A DNA stretch of 44,856 nucleotides from Nonomuraea cypriaca (GTDB lineage Bacteria > Actinomycetota > Actinomycetes > Streptosporangiales > Streptosporangiaceae). Where the stretch lies: the NCBI RefSeq assembly GCF_015645445.1, contig NZ_JADOGI010000072.1:1-44856 (forward strand). Reading direction: 5' to 3'. The translations under genes and the position numbers were made by a program. Numbering within the stretch: position 1 is the first letter of the stretch; every line of letters begins with the position of its first letter. The notes under the pieces are model-generated. The model made no database searches. It had not been told where the DNA came from and saw nothing but the letters and a program-made list of their open reading frames with translations. This document shows, piece by piece, positions 6,337 to 14,629 of the stretch.

Positions 6337-8862
6337 TCACTTACAGCGGTCGCCGTTCAGGTGGAAGACCTCAGGAACCGGGTTGGGGCCCGAGGCGTTC
6401 GTGCCGACGAAGCCGAACGTCACGGACCGGCCAGGCTTGATCTTGTCGTTCCAGCTCAGGCTCCTGGCCGTCACGACCGAGCCCGACTGGGACAGCGTCG
6501 CGCCCCAGCCCTCCCTGACGCGCTGGCCGCTCAGGAACGACCAGCGCAGGCTCCAGCCGTCCACGGTCCGCTTGCCGGTGTTCTCGATCACGACCTGGCC
6601 GTTGAACCCGCCCGGCCACGAGCCGTGCGCGGTGTAGCGGACCCGGCAGTCCGACCGCTCGCCCTTGTCGGCCAGGAACGCCGAGACCCAGGCCAGCGGG
6701 GAGTTCCAGTTGATCGTCAGCTCGTTCGTCGCCCACGACTCGATGTCGTCGATGTAGCAGAACTGCGGCTCGCAGCCCTGCAGCAGCCGCTGGGCCACGG
6801 GGTCCTGGATGGCCGAGTTGGGGCCGCCGGCCAGCGTGCCGCGCGGCGGGTTGGGCAGCTCGGGGTCGAGCTGGCGGGCGTACCAGCGGCTGTGCTGGTT
6901 CTTGGAGGCCACCTCGCCGTAGCCGGTCACGTACGACTGGTTGAGCGCGTTGCGGCCCAGGATGTAGTCCATGCCCTCGCGTACGGCCGCGCGGTACTTC
7001 TCCTGGCCGGTCAGGTCGTACGCGGTGGCCATGACGACCATGTTGTTCAGCACCAGGTTGTTGGAGCCCCAGTCGAAGTCCGGCGGGTTGTACGGCAGCC
7101 CGTACGCGTGCCCCCGCTGGATCGCCAGATACTTCTCCGCGCCCTCGGTCACCGACTGCCGCACCCGCGCCCGGTCGGGGATGGCGTTGGGCACGGTCGC
7201 CAGCTCCAGGCGGCCGAGCTGGGCGGTGTTGCCCCAGTCGAAGCCGCGCTCGCGCCAGATGTCGCCGGTGTGGTGCGGCGAGGCCAGCACGAACTCCTTG
7301 AACTCCTTCTCGCCCGTCGTGATGAACAGCTCCGCCGCCGCCCAGTAGAACTCGTCGCTCACGTCGCCGTCGTTGTAGGCGCCGCCGCCGATGCCGTCGT
7401 TCGGGTCGGCGTACCGCTCCGGGTCGGCCTTGGCCGCGGCCCACGCCTTGCGGGCGGCCTTGAGGGTCCTGGCGGCGAACGCCGGGTCGTACGGGGCGAA
7501 CAGCCGGGCCGCCTGCGCCGCGGTGGCGGCCAGGTTGAGCGTCGCGGCGGTCGAGGGCGGGTGCAGCTCGCGCAGCTGCGGGTCCAGGTGCGGCAGCAGC
7601 GGCAGCCCGGTCCAGTTCTGGTCGTGGATCTTGTGGTGCGCCATCCCCGCGTGCGGCTCACCGTCGGGCACCTGCATGCTCAGCAGGAACTCCTGCTCCC
7701 AGCGGGCCTCGTCCAGCACGTCGGGCGTGCCGTTGCCGCTCTCCGGGATGTTCAGCTGCCCGTCCTCGAAGGCCGCCTTGTCCCGTTCGTACGCGGCCAT
7801 GAGCTGGTGGACCGAGATGCCGCCGTTGACGACGTACTTGCCGTGGTCGCCGGCGTCGTACCAGCCGCCCTTGACGTTCAGGGAGTAGTCGCAGACGCCG
7901 GGCTGGCAGGGGACGCTCACGTCGCCCTGGTTCGGCGCCGCGCCGGCGTGACCGGCGGGCCGGCCGTAGCCAGGTCGGAGGTCGTCGCGGATCTCGATGC
8001 CGCTGCGCTGCGTGTAGTAGAACTTCAGCGCGTCCGCCGGCAGTTCGTCGTAGATGTCGGCGGCGATGTCGAACGGCCGGCTCGTCTCGCCGTCGGCCGT
8101 CAGCGTGTAACCCTCGCCGGGCTTCTTGTAGGAGCTGAAGTCGAGCGTGTGCGTGTTCTGGCCGGAGCTCGCGTCCACGCCCCTCGGAGTGGTCCGGCCG
8201 TTGGCCACCGTCTCCTTGCCGGCGTTCTTGAGCTCCCAGTCCAGCGCGGCGGTCTCGGTGGTGACCACGGTGGCCTTCTTGGGGCCTGTGGGGAGGTAGC
8301 CGACCATGTTCACGCGGACCCGGGGGCCCGTGTCCGGCTCGTAGACCTCGGGTTCGGCGCCGCCCTTGAGCGACACGTCGTCCATGCAGAACCTCCAGGG
8401 CTCGGCGCTGCCGCCCACCTGGAAGACGACCTGGGCGTTCGGCAGCGACACGGGGGCGGTGAACGTGTAGGAGTAGTCGTTGCCGGAGACGCTCAGCTCG
8501 GGAGCGGCGGACAGATACTGCGTGTACGGGTCCACCGGGAACTGGATCAGCGCCCTGCCGACCTTGGCCGGGGTCGCCGAGGCGCTGAACGCGTAGGCGT
8601 ACGTCTCGCCGGCCACCAGTGGGATGTCGTCCTGGCCGATGATGACGTCCCACGGGTTGGCGGTGCCGCCGGGGACGTCGGTGCAGAGCCGTCCCTCGTC
8701 CGTCGCGAGGGTGACGTTGGGGGTGCCCCACCACGGGGCGGTGCCGGTGTCGAAGGTGCCGTTCACGATCTGCTCGGGTCCCTCGTCGGCGTGCGCCGTG
8801 GCGGTGGGGGACAGGGCGACCATGGTGAGGAGGGCCAGTAAGGCGGCCCGGCTTCGGGTCAT
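6337..8862 (-). CDS. Secreted GH9 endoglucanase with CBM4 and CBM2 modules
   Basis: 841 residues from ATG 8862, chosen for the good Shine-Dalgarno GGAG a few bases upstream and because the signal peptide begins there (cleavage near AHA-DE, residue 25). Order: signal peptide; CBM4_9-like module (about 30-165); Ig-like CelD_N domain (about 180-265, VNMVGYLP); GH9 catalytic domain with GGWYDAGDHGKY (332-343, the two Asp being the base pair) and NELTINWNSPLAW carrying the acid Glu near 714; CBM2 (737-841, paired Cys near both ends). Family knowledge: cleaves beta-1,4-glucan, some members processively. The usual Pro/Thr-rich linker before CBM2 is replaced by about five residues. A CebR/CelR-type operator upstream implies induction by cello-oligosaccharides. 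Confidence 0.95.
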   Translation of the reverse strand: MTRSRAALLALLTMVALSPTATAHADEGPEQIVNGTFDTGTAPWWGTPNVTLATDEGRLCTDVPGGTANPWDVIIGQDDIPLVAGETYAYAFSASATPAKVGRALIQFPVDPYTQYLSAAPELSVSGNDYSYTFTAPVSLPNAQVVFQVGGSAEPWRFCMDDVSLKGGAEPEVYEPDTGPRVRVNMVGYLPTGPKKATVVTTETAALDWELKNAGKETVANGRTTPRGVDASSGQNTHTLDFSSYKKPGEGYTLTADGETSRPFDIAADIYDELPADALKFYYTQRSGIEIRDDLRPGYGRPAGHAGAAPNQGDVSVPCQPGVCDYSLNVKGGWYDAGDHGKYVVNGGISVHQLMAAYERDKAAFEDGQLNIPESGNGTPDVLDEARWEQEFLLSMQVPDGEPHAGMAHHKIHDQNWTGLPLLPHLDPQLRELHPPSTAATLNLAATAAQAARLFAPYDPAFAARTLKAARKAWAAAKADPERYADPNDGIGGGAYNDGDVSDEFYWAAAELFITTGEKEFKEFVLASPHHTGDIWRERGFDWGNTAQLGRLELATVPNAIPDRARVRQSVTEGAEKYLAIQRGHAYGLPYNPPDFDWGSNNLVLNNMVVMATAYDLTGQEKYRAAVREGMDYILGRNALNQSYVTGYGEVASKNQHSRWYARQLDPELPNPPRGTLAGGPNSAIQDPVAQRLLQGCEPQFCYIDDIESWATNELTINWNSPLAWVSAFLADKGERSDCRVRYTAHGSWPGGFNGQVVIENTGKRTVDGWSLRWSFLSGQRVREGWGATLSQSGSVVTARSLSWNDKIKPGRSVTFGFVGTNASGPNPVPEVFHLNGDRCK

Positions 8863-8881
8863 GAAGCTCCTTCGAGGGGAA

Positions 8882-8895
8882 TGGGAGCGCTCCCA
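8882..8895. promoter_or_regulatory. CebR/CelR-type operator upstream of the cellulase
   Basis: A perfect 14-bp palindrome, TGGGAGCGCTCCCA, 19 bases upstream of the cellulase start. It is identical to the consensus bound by the LacI-family cellulose-utilisation repressors CebR (Streptomyces) and CelR (Thermobifida), which release on binding cellobiose. The cognate repressor gene is not in this window. Confidence 0.92.
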
Positions 8896-9016
8896 ACGGA
8901 GCTTTCCGATCCTCCTTTCCCGCCGCCGCGCAGTCAACGGGTCCGCACCACCGGGCTTCGAAGACGGTGAAACTTTCATCCGGCGGCGCCGGGCCGGGCG
9001 CCGCCGGGCGGAAGGA

Positions 9017-9613
9017 TCAGGGTGCGGCCGGCCGCCACATCGGCCAGAACAGCGTCCCGTCGGGCAGCGCGAACGGCTCCAGCGGCTGGTAGCCGTGTCG
9101 TGCGTAGAGGTCGCGGCTGCGTACGCTGCTGGCCTCCAGGTAGGCGCGCGCGCCGTCCAGCCGGTCGTGCCGGTGGCGCAGCAGCGCCGTGCCGAGCCCC
9201 TGATTCTGGCAGTCCGGGTGGACCGCCAGGAAGGCCAGATGATGGTACGGCTCCGCCGGATGGTTGCTCTCGAACAACGCGTCCAGCTCGCGGAACCGGC
9301 TGGCCCACTCGCCCGTGGCCTCGTCCAGGCGGCGGTCGTAGTCGGCCGGCTCTGGCAGCTCTGAGGTGTGCGGGAGCCAGACCGCGGCGGCCGGGCCGTC
9401 GTCGATCACATGGACCTCGCCGTGCTCGAGCGCGTGGTCCACGAAGATCCGGAAGTTGGCGGTCAGGACCTTGTGCCGCTCCCTGCGGTCGGGCACGAGG
9501 TAGGCCACCGATCTCAGCTCGGCGAACGCGGTCGCGATGAGCTCCGCGACCTGTCCCGCGTCCTCGGCCGTCGCGCGGCGGACGGCCGGCCTCATCGCGA
9601 ACATCTCTTCCAT
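9017..9613 (-). CDS. GNAT-family N-acetyltransferase
   Basis: 198 residues from ATG 9613, which follows an AGAGGAGA Shine-Dalgarno. The acetyl-CoA-binding motif A is visible as LAVHPDCQNQGLGTALL (pyrophosphate loop QNQGLG), followed by the motif B region YLEASSVRSRDLYARHGYQ, the usual end of GNAT folds in this subgroup. A longer upstream frame runs through the permease gene and is not coding. The gene follows the permease by 14 bases and is probably co-transcribed. The acetyl acceptor is not predictable; an amine or antibiotic are both possible. Confidence 0.85.
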   Translation of the reverse strand: MEEMFAMRPAVRRATAEDAGQVAELIATAFAELRSVAYLVPDRRERHKVLTANFRIFVDHALEHGEVHVIDDGPAAAVWLPHTSELPEPADYDRRLDEATGEWASRFRELDALFESNHPAEPYHHLAFLAVHPDCQNQGLGTALLRHRHDRLDGARAYLEASSVRSRDLYARHGYQPLEPFALPDGTLFWPMWRPAAP

Positions 9614-9627
9614 GCCCAGGTCTCCTC

Positions 9628-11118
9628 TCATCGGACCAATGTGGTGTCCTGGGCGGTGGCCGCCTTGGCGCCCATCCCCACCTGAGAGTAAACGGCGGGT
9701 TGTCCCGCCCGCAGGACCAGGGCCCACACCACGCCGAGCAGGGCGGCGACGCCGTACACGGCGGGCAGGATCAGGGCCAGCGGGTCGCCCTCCGGCACGC
9801 CGAGCGCCGTCGCGAAGTTGTCCAGCGCCAGCCACACCATCACGGCCAGCGCGATCGCGGCGGGCACGGGCGCGATCACCCGCCGGCCGAGCGTCTCGCC
9901 GCTCGGGTTGCGGCCGAAGAAGACCAGCACCGCGATGGAGGTCGTGAAGATCAGGAGCAGCACCCCGAGACCGCCGAACGCGCCGCCGTAGAAGAACATC
10001 TGCACCAGCGGGTCCAGCCCGAGCACGGCGTAGAGCACGATCACGACCAGCCCGAACGCGCTCTGCGCGAGCGAGCCCGCGCTGGGCGCGCCGGTGCGGG
10101 CGGCGGTGCGGCCGAAGACCGCGGGCAGCACCCGCTCGCGGCCGAGCGCGAAGAAGTAGCGGGCGGTGGTGTTGTGGAACGAGATCATCGCGGCGAACAG
10201 GCTGGTCACGAAGAGCACCCTGGCGATGTCCACCACGGTCGTGCCCAGGTGGGCGGTGGCGAGCACGAAAATGGTGTCCGCCTGGTCGCGTCGCGCGGTG
10301 GCGACGATGTTCGACGGGCCGGTGGCGACCGTCATCGCCCAGGACGACAGCGCGTACAGGCAGGCGATGATGGCCACGGACGCGTACGTCGCCACCGGCA
10401 CCGTACGCCGCGGCTCGCGGCTCTCCTCCGAGAACACCACGGCCGACTCGAACCCGACGAACCCGAGCGTCGCGATCACCAGCAGCGCACCCACGCCGGG
10501 CACGAACAACGCGTCCGGCGACAGGGTGGCCATCGAGAAGCCGGCCGGGCCCGGGTTGATCAGGTCGGCGAGGTCGAACAGCAGGATGACCACCACCTCG
10601 GCGGTGAGCAGTACGGCCAGCACGCGGCCGTTGACGTCCACCCGCATCCTGCCCAGCACCGCCACCAGCGCCCACGCCACCAGCGACACCACCCACCAGG
10701 GCGGGGTGATGCCGAACCACTGTTCGACCAGCGGGGTCGCCGCCGCGCCGAACGCGCCGTAGAGCGCGGCCTGCAGCACGTTGTACGCGATCAGCGCCAC
10801 CCAGGCGGCCGCGACGCCCGCGGGACGGCCGAGCCCGCGGCTGATGTAGGTGTAGAACGCGCCCGCGTTCGCCATGTGCCTGGCCATCGCCACGTAGCCG
10901 ACGGAGAACACCGTCAGCACGATCCCGACCACCAGGAACGCGATCGGCAGGCCCGTGATGCCGGTGATCGCGTACGCGGTGGTGACGACCCCGGCGACGA
11001 CGGTGAGCGGCGCGGCGGCCGAGAGGACGAAGTAGACGACCGTGGGCGCGCCGAGCCGGTCGGCGGCGAGGGCGCCGGCGACCGGATCGGAGTCGGCGCC
11101 GGTGTTCACGGAACGCAT
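9628..11118 (-). CDS. APC-superfamily amino acid permease
   Basis: 496 residues with about 12 hydrophobic helices; the N-terminal VVYFVLSAAAPLTVVAGVV and the GFESAVVFSEESREPRRTVP block are typical of APC amino acid/polyamine/organocation transporters (helix 6 region). The start ATG 11118 has AAAGGA eight bases upstream. It sits between a GPP34 gene (40 bp upstream) and the GNAT (14 bp downstream) on the same strand. Likely a proton-coupled uptake or exchange permease for an amino acid or amine; the substrate is unresolved. Pairing with an acetyltransferase could mean uptake followed by acetylation (inference). Confidence 0.9.
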   Translation of the reverse strand: MRSVNTGADSDPVAGALAADRLGAPTVVYFVLSAAAPLTVVAGVVTTAYAITGITGLPIAFLVVGIVLTVFSVGYVAMARHMANAGAFYTYISRGLGRPAGVAAAWVALIAYNVLQAALYGAFGAAATPLVEQWFGITPPWWVVSLVAWALVAVLGRMRVDVNGRVLAVLLTAEVVVILLFDLADLINPGPAGFSMATLSPDALFVPGVGALLVIATLGFVGFESAVVFSEESREPRRTVPVATYASVAIIACLYALSSWAMTVATGPSNIVATARRDQADTIFVLATAHLGTTVVDIARVLFVTSLFAAMISFHNTTARYFFALGRERVLPAVFGRTAARTGAPSAGSLAQSAFGLVVIVLYAVLGLDPLVQMFFYGGAFGGLGVLLLIFTTSIAVLVFFGRNPSGETLGRRVIAPVPAAIALAVMVWLALDNFATALGVPEGDPLALILPAVYGVAALLGVVWALVLRAGQPAVYSQVGMGAKAATAQDTTLVR

Positions 11119-11158
11119 CGAGATCCTTTCTGGGGGTTTGCAGAGTTCGGTGTACGGC

Positions 11159-11791
11159 TCAGGTGCGATAGGTCAGTACGGCGTCACCCACCGCCGCGCG
11201 GACCAGACGGCTCAGGTCGCTCAACGGCGGGGGCATCGCGGCCAGCACGGCGGTCAGGAAGGGCCGCGCGACCCGGAGATCGGCGGGATCGTCGAGCACG
11301 GTGCCGGTCAGGTCGCACGCGTCCACCAGCGTGGCCAGGGCCATGTCCTGTGACGCCAGCGGCTCGCGGCGGACCAGCGCCAGCCGCAGGCGTGTGGTCG
11401 GCCACATAGCCTGGACGAAGTCGGTGGAAAAATAGCGGGGCTGTTTGCGCCTGAGTAGTTTTGGGGCCTCCTGCCGAAGTAACCCGGTGGCTTCCATGCG
11501 GGCGCTCACGTCCGCGACGGATCGTCGCGCGAGGTAAGCCAGCCAGGTGCGTACGCCGGTGTGGTGCGGCGAATTACCGATATCGGTCAGCACCGTGTTC
11601 GCCAGGCCGTCCCCGGCCGGCCGCGAGTCGACGACCTCGAGACTCACACCGCGTACGGCGACCCGCCGGTCCAGCACGAGTTCGCCGATGAGCGCGCCGG
11701 CCAGCCCCAGCGCGATGCCCTGGACGTGCAGCCGGGGTTTGCCCGAGCCGGTCGTGTCCCACGAGACCAGGAAGAAATCATCGGCAAGCAC
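11159..11791 (-). CDS. GPP34 (GOLPH3-like) family protein
   Basis: 210 residues starting with GTG: an N-terminal MLADDFFLVSWDTTGSGKPRL block, then GLAGALIGELVLDRRVAV, both hallmarks of actinobacterial GPP34 proteins, related to eukaryotic GOLPH3/Vps74, which bind PI4P on Golgi membranes. The C-terminal part holds VDACDLTGTVLDDP and conserved helices. Bacterial members are abundant in actinomycetes but functionally obscure; lipid or membrane-surface binding is a guess from the fold. It is followed by the permease gene on the same strand. Confidence 0.85.
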   Translation of the reverse strand: MLADDFFLVSWDTTGSGKPRLHVQGIALGLAGALIGELVLDRRVAVRGVSLEVVDSRPAGDGLANTVLTDIGNSPHHTGVRTWLAYLARRSVADVSARMEATGLLRQEAPKLLRRKQPRYFSTDFVQAMWPTTRLRLALVRREPLASQDMALATLVDACDLTGTVLDDPADLRVARPFLTAVLAAMPPPLSDLSRLVRAAVGDAVLTYRT

Positions 11792-12067
11792 CTTGAATCG
11801 GTCCGCTCACTATCGCTTTAAAGGACAACCGGCTTTCGGACATGGCGGATGGCCGCCAGCCGAAACATCTATCAAGAACATCATCATCCGGCTAGACCCT
11901 ATTTACGGCTTTACGGCGAATCAGATTAATCACTGATTAACGGCCAATATGACGAGTTATCCTCATATATCAAACGAGTGGCGTGGTGAGGCCGCCGCAC
12001 GCGACACGAAACCAGCAGGTCAGAGATGTGTTGGGTGCGGCGCGCGGGGGCCGGTACGGTCGAAAGC
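11792..12067. other. AT-rich divergent intergenic region between GPP34 and amidase genes
   Basis: The AT content of about 11870-11985 is clearly above the surroundings. It holds a perfect 15-bp palindrome, TTAATCACTGATTAA (11925-11939), a candidate operator. At the right end lies the amidase promoter: -35 TTGGGT (12031-12036), 18-bp spacer, -10 TACGGT (12055-12060), with the ATG 7 bases later. No gene is seen here. Confidence 0.55.
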
Positions 12068-12889
12068 ATGCGCGCCTACCGAGCCTGCTCGCGCTCCCGG
12101 TCCACGGCGCCGGTCGCACTGGTCGCACTGGTCGTGCTGGTCACCGCCTGCGGCGGCGCCGTGCCCGCCGCTCTGGACGCGCCGGCCGACTCGCCGTCGC
12201 CCACGGAGCCGGTGTCGCCCACCAGCCGGGCGCTGGCCGGGAAGGTCGTGGTGCTCGATCCCGGGCACAACGGGGGCAACGCCGCGCATCCCGAGGTGAT
12301 CAACCGGCAGGTCGACATCATCACCCGGCGCAAACCCTGCAACACGACCGGCACCCGGACCCACGCCGGATACCGGGAGCACGCCTTCACCTGGGACGTC
12401 GCCGTCCGGCTCAAGCCGATCATGGAGGAGATGGGCGCCAGGGTGGTGCTCACCCGGGCCGACGACCAGGGAGTCGGGCCGTGCATCACCGAGCGGGCCG
12501 CCATCGGCAACGCGGCGGGGGCGGACGCGGTCGTGTCCATCCACGCCGACGGGGCCGCACCGCACGGGCGCGGGTTTCACGTGATCATGCCGGGGCTGGT
12601 TCCCGGGCACAACGACGACATCATCAAGCCGTCACGGCGGCTCGGGCTGGCCATCAGGAACGCGTACCGGAGCGGCACCAGGCTGCCGTACGCCGACTAC
12701 GTCGCCAAGGACGGACTGCAGGCCAGGACCGACCTGGGCGGGCTCAACCTGTCGAAGCGGCCGGCCGTGTTCCTCGAAGCCGGCAACATGAACAACCGGC
12801 GCGACGCGGCCAAGATGTCCGACGCCGCCTTCCGCGAGCGCGTCGCCACCTCGCTCGCGGCCGGGCTCAAGCAGTATCTGCGGAGGTAG
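12068..12889 (+). CDS. Lipoprotein N-acetylmuramoyl-L-alanine amidase (Amidase_3)
   Basis: 273 residues: lipoprotein signal with LVTAC (lipid Cys28), a Pro/Ser/Thr linker (about 36-55), then an Amidase_3 domain. Zinc ligands are His67 (DPGHNGG), Glu104 (YREHAFTW) and His159 (VSIHADG); the catalytic Glu237 is in FLEAGN. Family knowledge: hydrolyses the bond between MurNAc and the stem peptide; here tethered outside the membrane. The start at 12068 fits a leaderless promoter (-10 ends 7 bases upstream), whereas an in-frame ATG 14 codons earlier would sit between -35 and -10. A roughly 15-residue insert with Cys91 follows the first motif. Confidence 0.92.
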   Translation: MRAYRACSRSRSTAPVALVALVVLVTACGGAVPAALDAPADSPSPTEPVSPTSRALAGKVVVLDPGHNGGNAAHPEVINRQVDIITRRKPCNTTGTRTHAGYREHAFTWDVAVRLKPIMEEMGARVVLTRADDQGVGPCITERAAIGNAAGADAVVSIHADGAAPHGRGFHVIMPGLVPGHNDDIIKPSRRLGLAIRNAYRSGTRLPYADYVAKDGLQARTDLGGLNLSKRPAVFLEAGNMNNRRDAAKMSDAAFRERVATSLAAGLKQYLRR

Positions 12890-12900
12890 CCCCTGCCGGG

Positions 12901-13086
12901 CTATCCGTCGCGGCAGAGGGGCGTGCCTCCGACCACGCAGGCGATGTCGTCGAGTTGGCAGCTCATCAGGGTGCCGTCCATGCCCAGCACGAGCACGAAC
13001 TCGCACCGGGACGGATCCGTCAGCAGGACCTTGCCGACGACGCCGTTATCCAAGATCACGGTCGGGCGGACTGCCGCTTGTTCCAT
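12901..13086 (-). CDS. Small hypothetical protein (61 aa)
   Basis: A 61-residue frame convergent with the amidase (11-bp gap). The protein is beta-rich and ordinary in composition (VILDNGVVGKVLLTD, FVLVLGMDGTLM), with three Cys in its second half. An AGGAG lies about ten bases before the ATG. No family recognised. An 8-bp-stem hairpin (13115-13135) lies in its upstream leader. Confidence 0.5.
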   Translation of the reverse strand: MEQAAVRPTVILDNGVVGKVLLTDPSRCEFVLVLGMDGTLMSCQLDDIACVVGGTPLCRDG

Positions 13087-13330
13087 GCCCTCGTGACTCC
13101 TCTCCGGTCAGGGGCGGGTCCGGCGTGCGGACCCGTCTCCATCAGGATGCACAGGTGAAGGCCATGAGCGCATCGGCCATCCGGCTCTAATTCCCGGTCC
13201 TTCGCAGGCCCGCCCCGCAGGCGCGCGTTCGCCTGACTCGCCGGGGAGCGAGAACGTGTTCTGATTCAGCGGGGAGTCCTTCCATGGGCGACTAGTAGTA
13301 TGACGCCCAAGTTGTCCCGGGGGAAGGAGA
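13087..13330. other. Intergenic region, no intact gene
   Basis: Contains a hairpin with a perfect 8-bp stem (13115-13122 with 13128-13135, loop GCGTG), a -10-like TAGTAT (13296-13301) and, at the right end, a strong Shine-Dalgarno (GGAAGGAG, about 13322-13329) that serves the decayed methyltransferase start described next. I see no other coding signal. Confidence 0.4.
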
Positions 13331-13441
13331 ATGCCCCTCGTGACCGAGCTTGAGCGCGTTACGCGCTGAACGTCCCAAATTCGGCCTGGGTGTACGACTA
13401 CCTACGGTGTGTCGCGGCTGCCCATCGAGGGCGGCGTCGGG
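13331..13441 (+). pseudogene. Decayed N-terminus of a SAM-dependent methyltransferase (DUF574/Methyltransf_19 type)
   Basis: A good Shine-Dalgarno and ATG 13331 open MPLVTELERVTR, which stops at once at TGA. One frame over, from 13369, the sequence reads NVPNSAWVYDYL, which strongly resembles the conserved N-terminal motif (VP-xARVYDYxLGGKDN) of the very common actinobacterial DUF574 methyltransferases. The remainder of the gene is missing; the monooxygenase stop begins at 13442. I read this as a frameshifted and truncated relic whose promoter and ribosome site survive. The match is short and from memory of the family, so confidence is moderate. Confidence 0.4.
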
Positions 13442-14602
13442 TCAGAGCCTGATGATCTGGCTGTAGTCCTTCAGTTCGATACCGGTCGCGTACCTGTCGG
13501 CGACCTTCATCATCAGGCCGAGCAGGAAGCGGTACCTGAACATCCAGTTCCGCATCCGGATCCGCGCCCTGGTGGCGGGCGCGAGGAAGGGGCCCGCGTT
13601 GCCGTTCTCGGCCACCTTGGCGTAGCCGCGGAGCTGCCGCTCGTACGCGGCGAAGGCCGCGTGGTGGTCGCCGCCGGCCGCGGCCAGTTCGCCCGCCAGC
13701 ACGTACGCGCCCACGACGGCCAGGCCGGTGCCGAAGCCGCCCAGGGTGTTGCCGTACGCCGAGTCGCCCAGCAGCACCACGCGGCCCTTGCTGTAGTGGT
13801 CGATGGAGACCTGGCTGATCGAGTCGAGGTAGACGTCCTCGGCGCGGTCCACCGCCTTCATGATCTCCGGGGTCCGCCAGCCCATGCCGGCGTAGACGCG
13901 GGCCAGGACCTCCTTCTGTGCTCCCGCGTCGTACCGGTCGTAGTCGAGCGGTTCTGAGGCGAAGACGAAGAACGCCGACGCCTTCGTGCCGCCGGCCGCG
14001 GCCATCCGGCCGGGCTCGTTGTACATCCTCGGGACCGTCCCGAAGTCCTCGTCCAGCTCGACCAGGGCGTAGTAGTGGCCGAGGTGCCTGACATAGGCAG
14101 ATTCGGGGCCGAAGGCGAGGCGGCGTACGTTCGAGTGGATCCCGTCCGCGCCCACCACCAGGTCGAACGTCCTGGGGGCGGAGCGCTCGAACGTGACGTG
14201 CACGCCGTCCTGGGTCTCGGTCAGCGAGGTGATGGAGTCGCCGAAGACGTACTCGCAGGCGGGGGCCGTCCGGTCGTAGAGGATCCTGGACAGGTCGCCG
14301 CGCCTGATCTCCAGGTCGCCGCCGGTGAACTCACTCGGCACGACCGCCAGTCTGCGGTCGTCCGCGTCGACGATCTCCTCGTCCACGCCGGCGGTTCGCT
14401 GCGCGCGCACGGCGTCCATGATGCCCATGCGGCGCAAAACGGTGAGGTGGGTCTCGCCCTTGAAGTCGACGGCCTGACCGCCTGGCCGTAGGGCGGGGGC
14501 CTTCTCGACGACTGTGACGTTGAAGCCGTACCTGATGAGCCAGTGGGCGAGTGCCGGGCCGCCGATGCTGGCGCCCGAGATGAGCACGTTGGAGTTACGC
14601 AT
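13442..14602 (-). CDS. FAD-dependent monooxygenase (PHBH/TetX-like group)
   Basis: 386 residues. The Rossmann dinucleotide-binding motif is LISGASIGGPALAHWL with acidic end VVEKA; the second FAD motif is DLVVGADGIHSNVRR; the third is VVLLGDSAYGNTLGGFGTGLAV. These three define the class A flavoprotein aromatic hydroxylases, which include rifampicin and tetracycline monooxygenases as well as biosynthetic hydroxylases. The gene starts 27 bases after the large SARP-type regulator on the same strand and is likely co-transcribed with it. The nearby MFS exporter suggests a drug-inactivation or modification role, but the substrate is not predictable. Confidence 0.92.
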   Translation of the reverse strand: MRNSNVLISGASIGGPALAHWLIRYGFNVTVVEKAPALRPGGQAVDFKGETHLTVLRRMGIMDAVRAQRTAGVDEEIVDADDRRLAVVPSEFTGGDLEIRRGDLSRILYDRTAPACEYVFGDSITSLTETQDGVHVTFERSAPRTFDLVVGADGIHSNVRRLAFGPESAYVRHLGHYYALVELDEDFGTVPRMYNEPGRMAAAGGTKASAFFVFASEPLDYDRYDAGAQKEVLARVYAGMGWRTPEIMKAVDRAEDVYLDSISQVSIDHYSKGRVVLLGDSAYGNTLGGFGTGLAVVGAYVLAGELAAAGGDHHAAFAAYERQLRGYAKVAENGNAGPFLAPATRARIRMRNWMFRYRFLLGLMMKVADRYATGIELKDYSQIIRL

Positions 14603-14629
14603 GCCTGGCAGCCTCGCCAGCGCGGCTGA

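Noticed and set aside
6361..8841. An 826-codon open frame on the plus strand opposite the cellulase
   Set aside because: The minus frame has complete GH9, CBM4 and CBM2 motifs; the plus frame is an Arg/Val/Gly-rich shadow with no ribosome site, as expected from 70 percent GC codon bias.
9017..10720. A 567-codon GNAT with a long N-terminal extension
   Set aside because: The extension is the out-of-frame shadow of the APC permease; an AGAGGAGA ribosome site marks the start at 9613.
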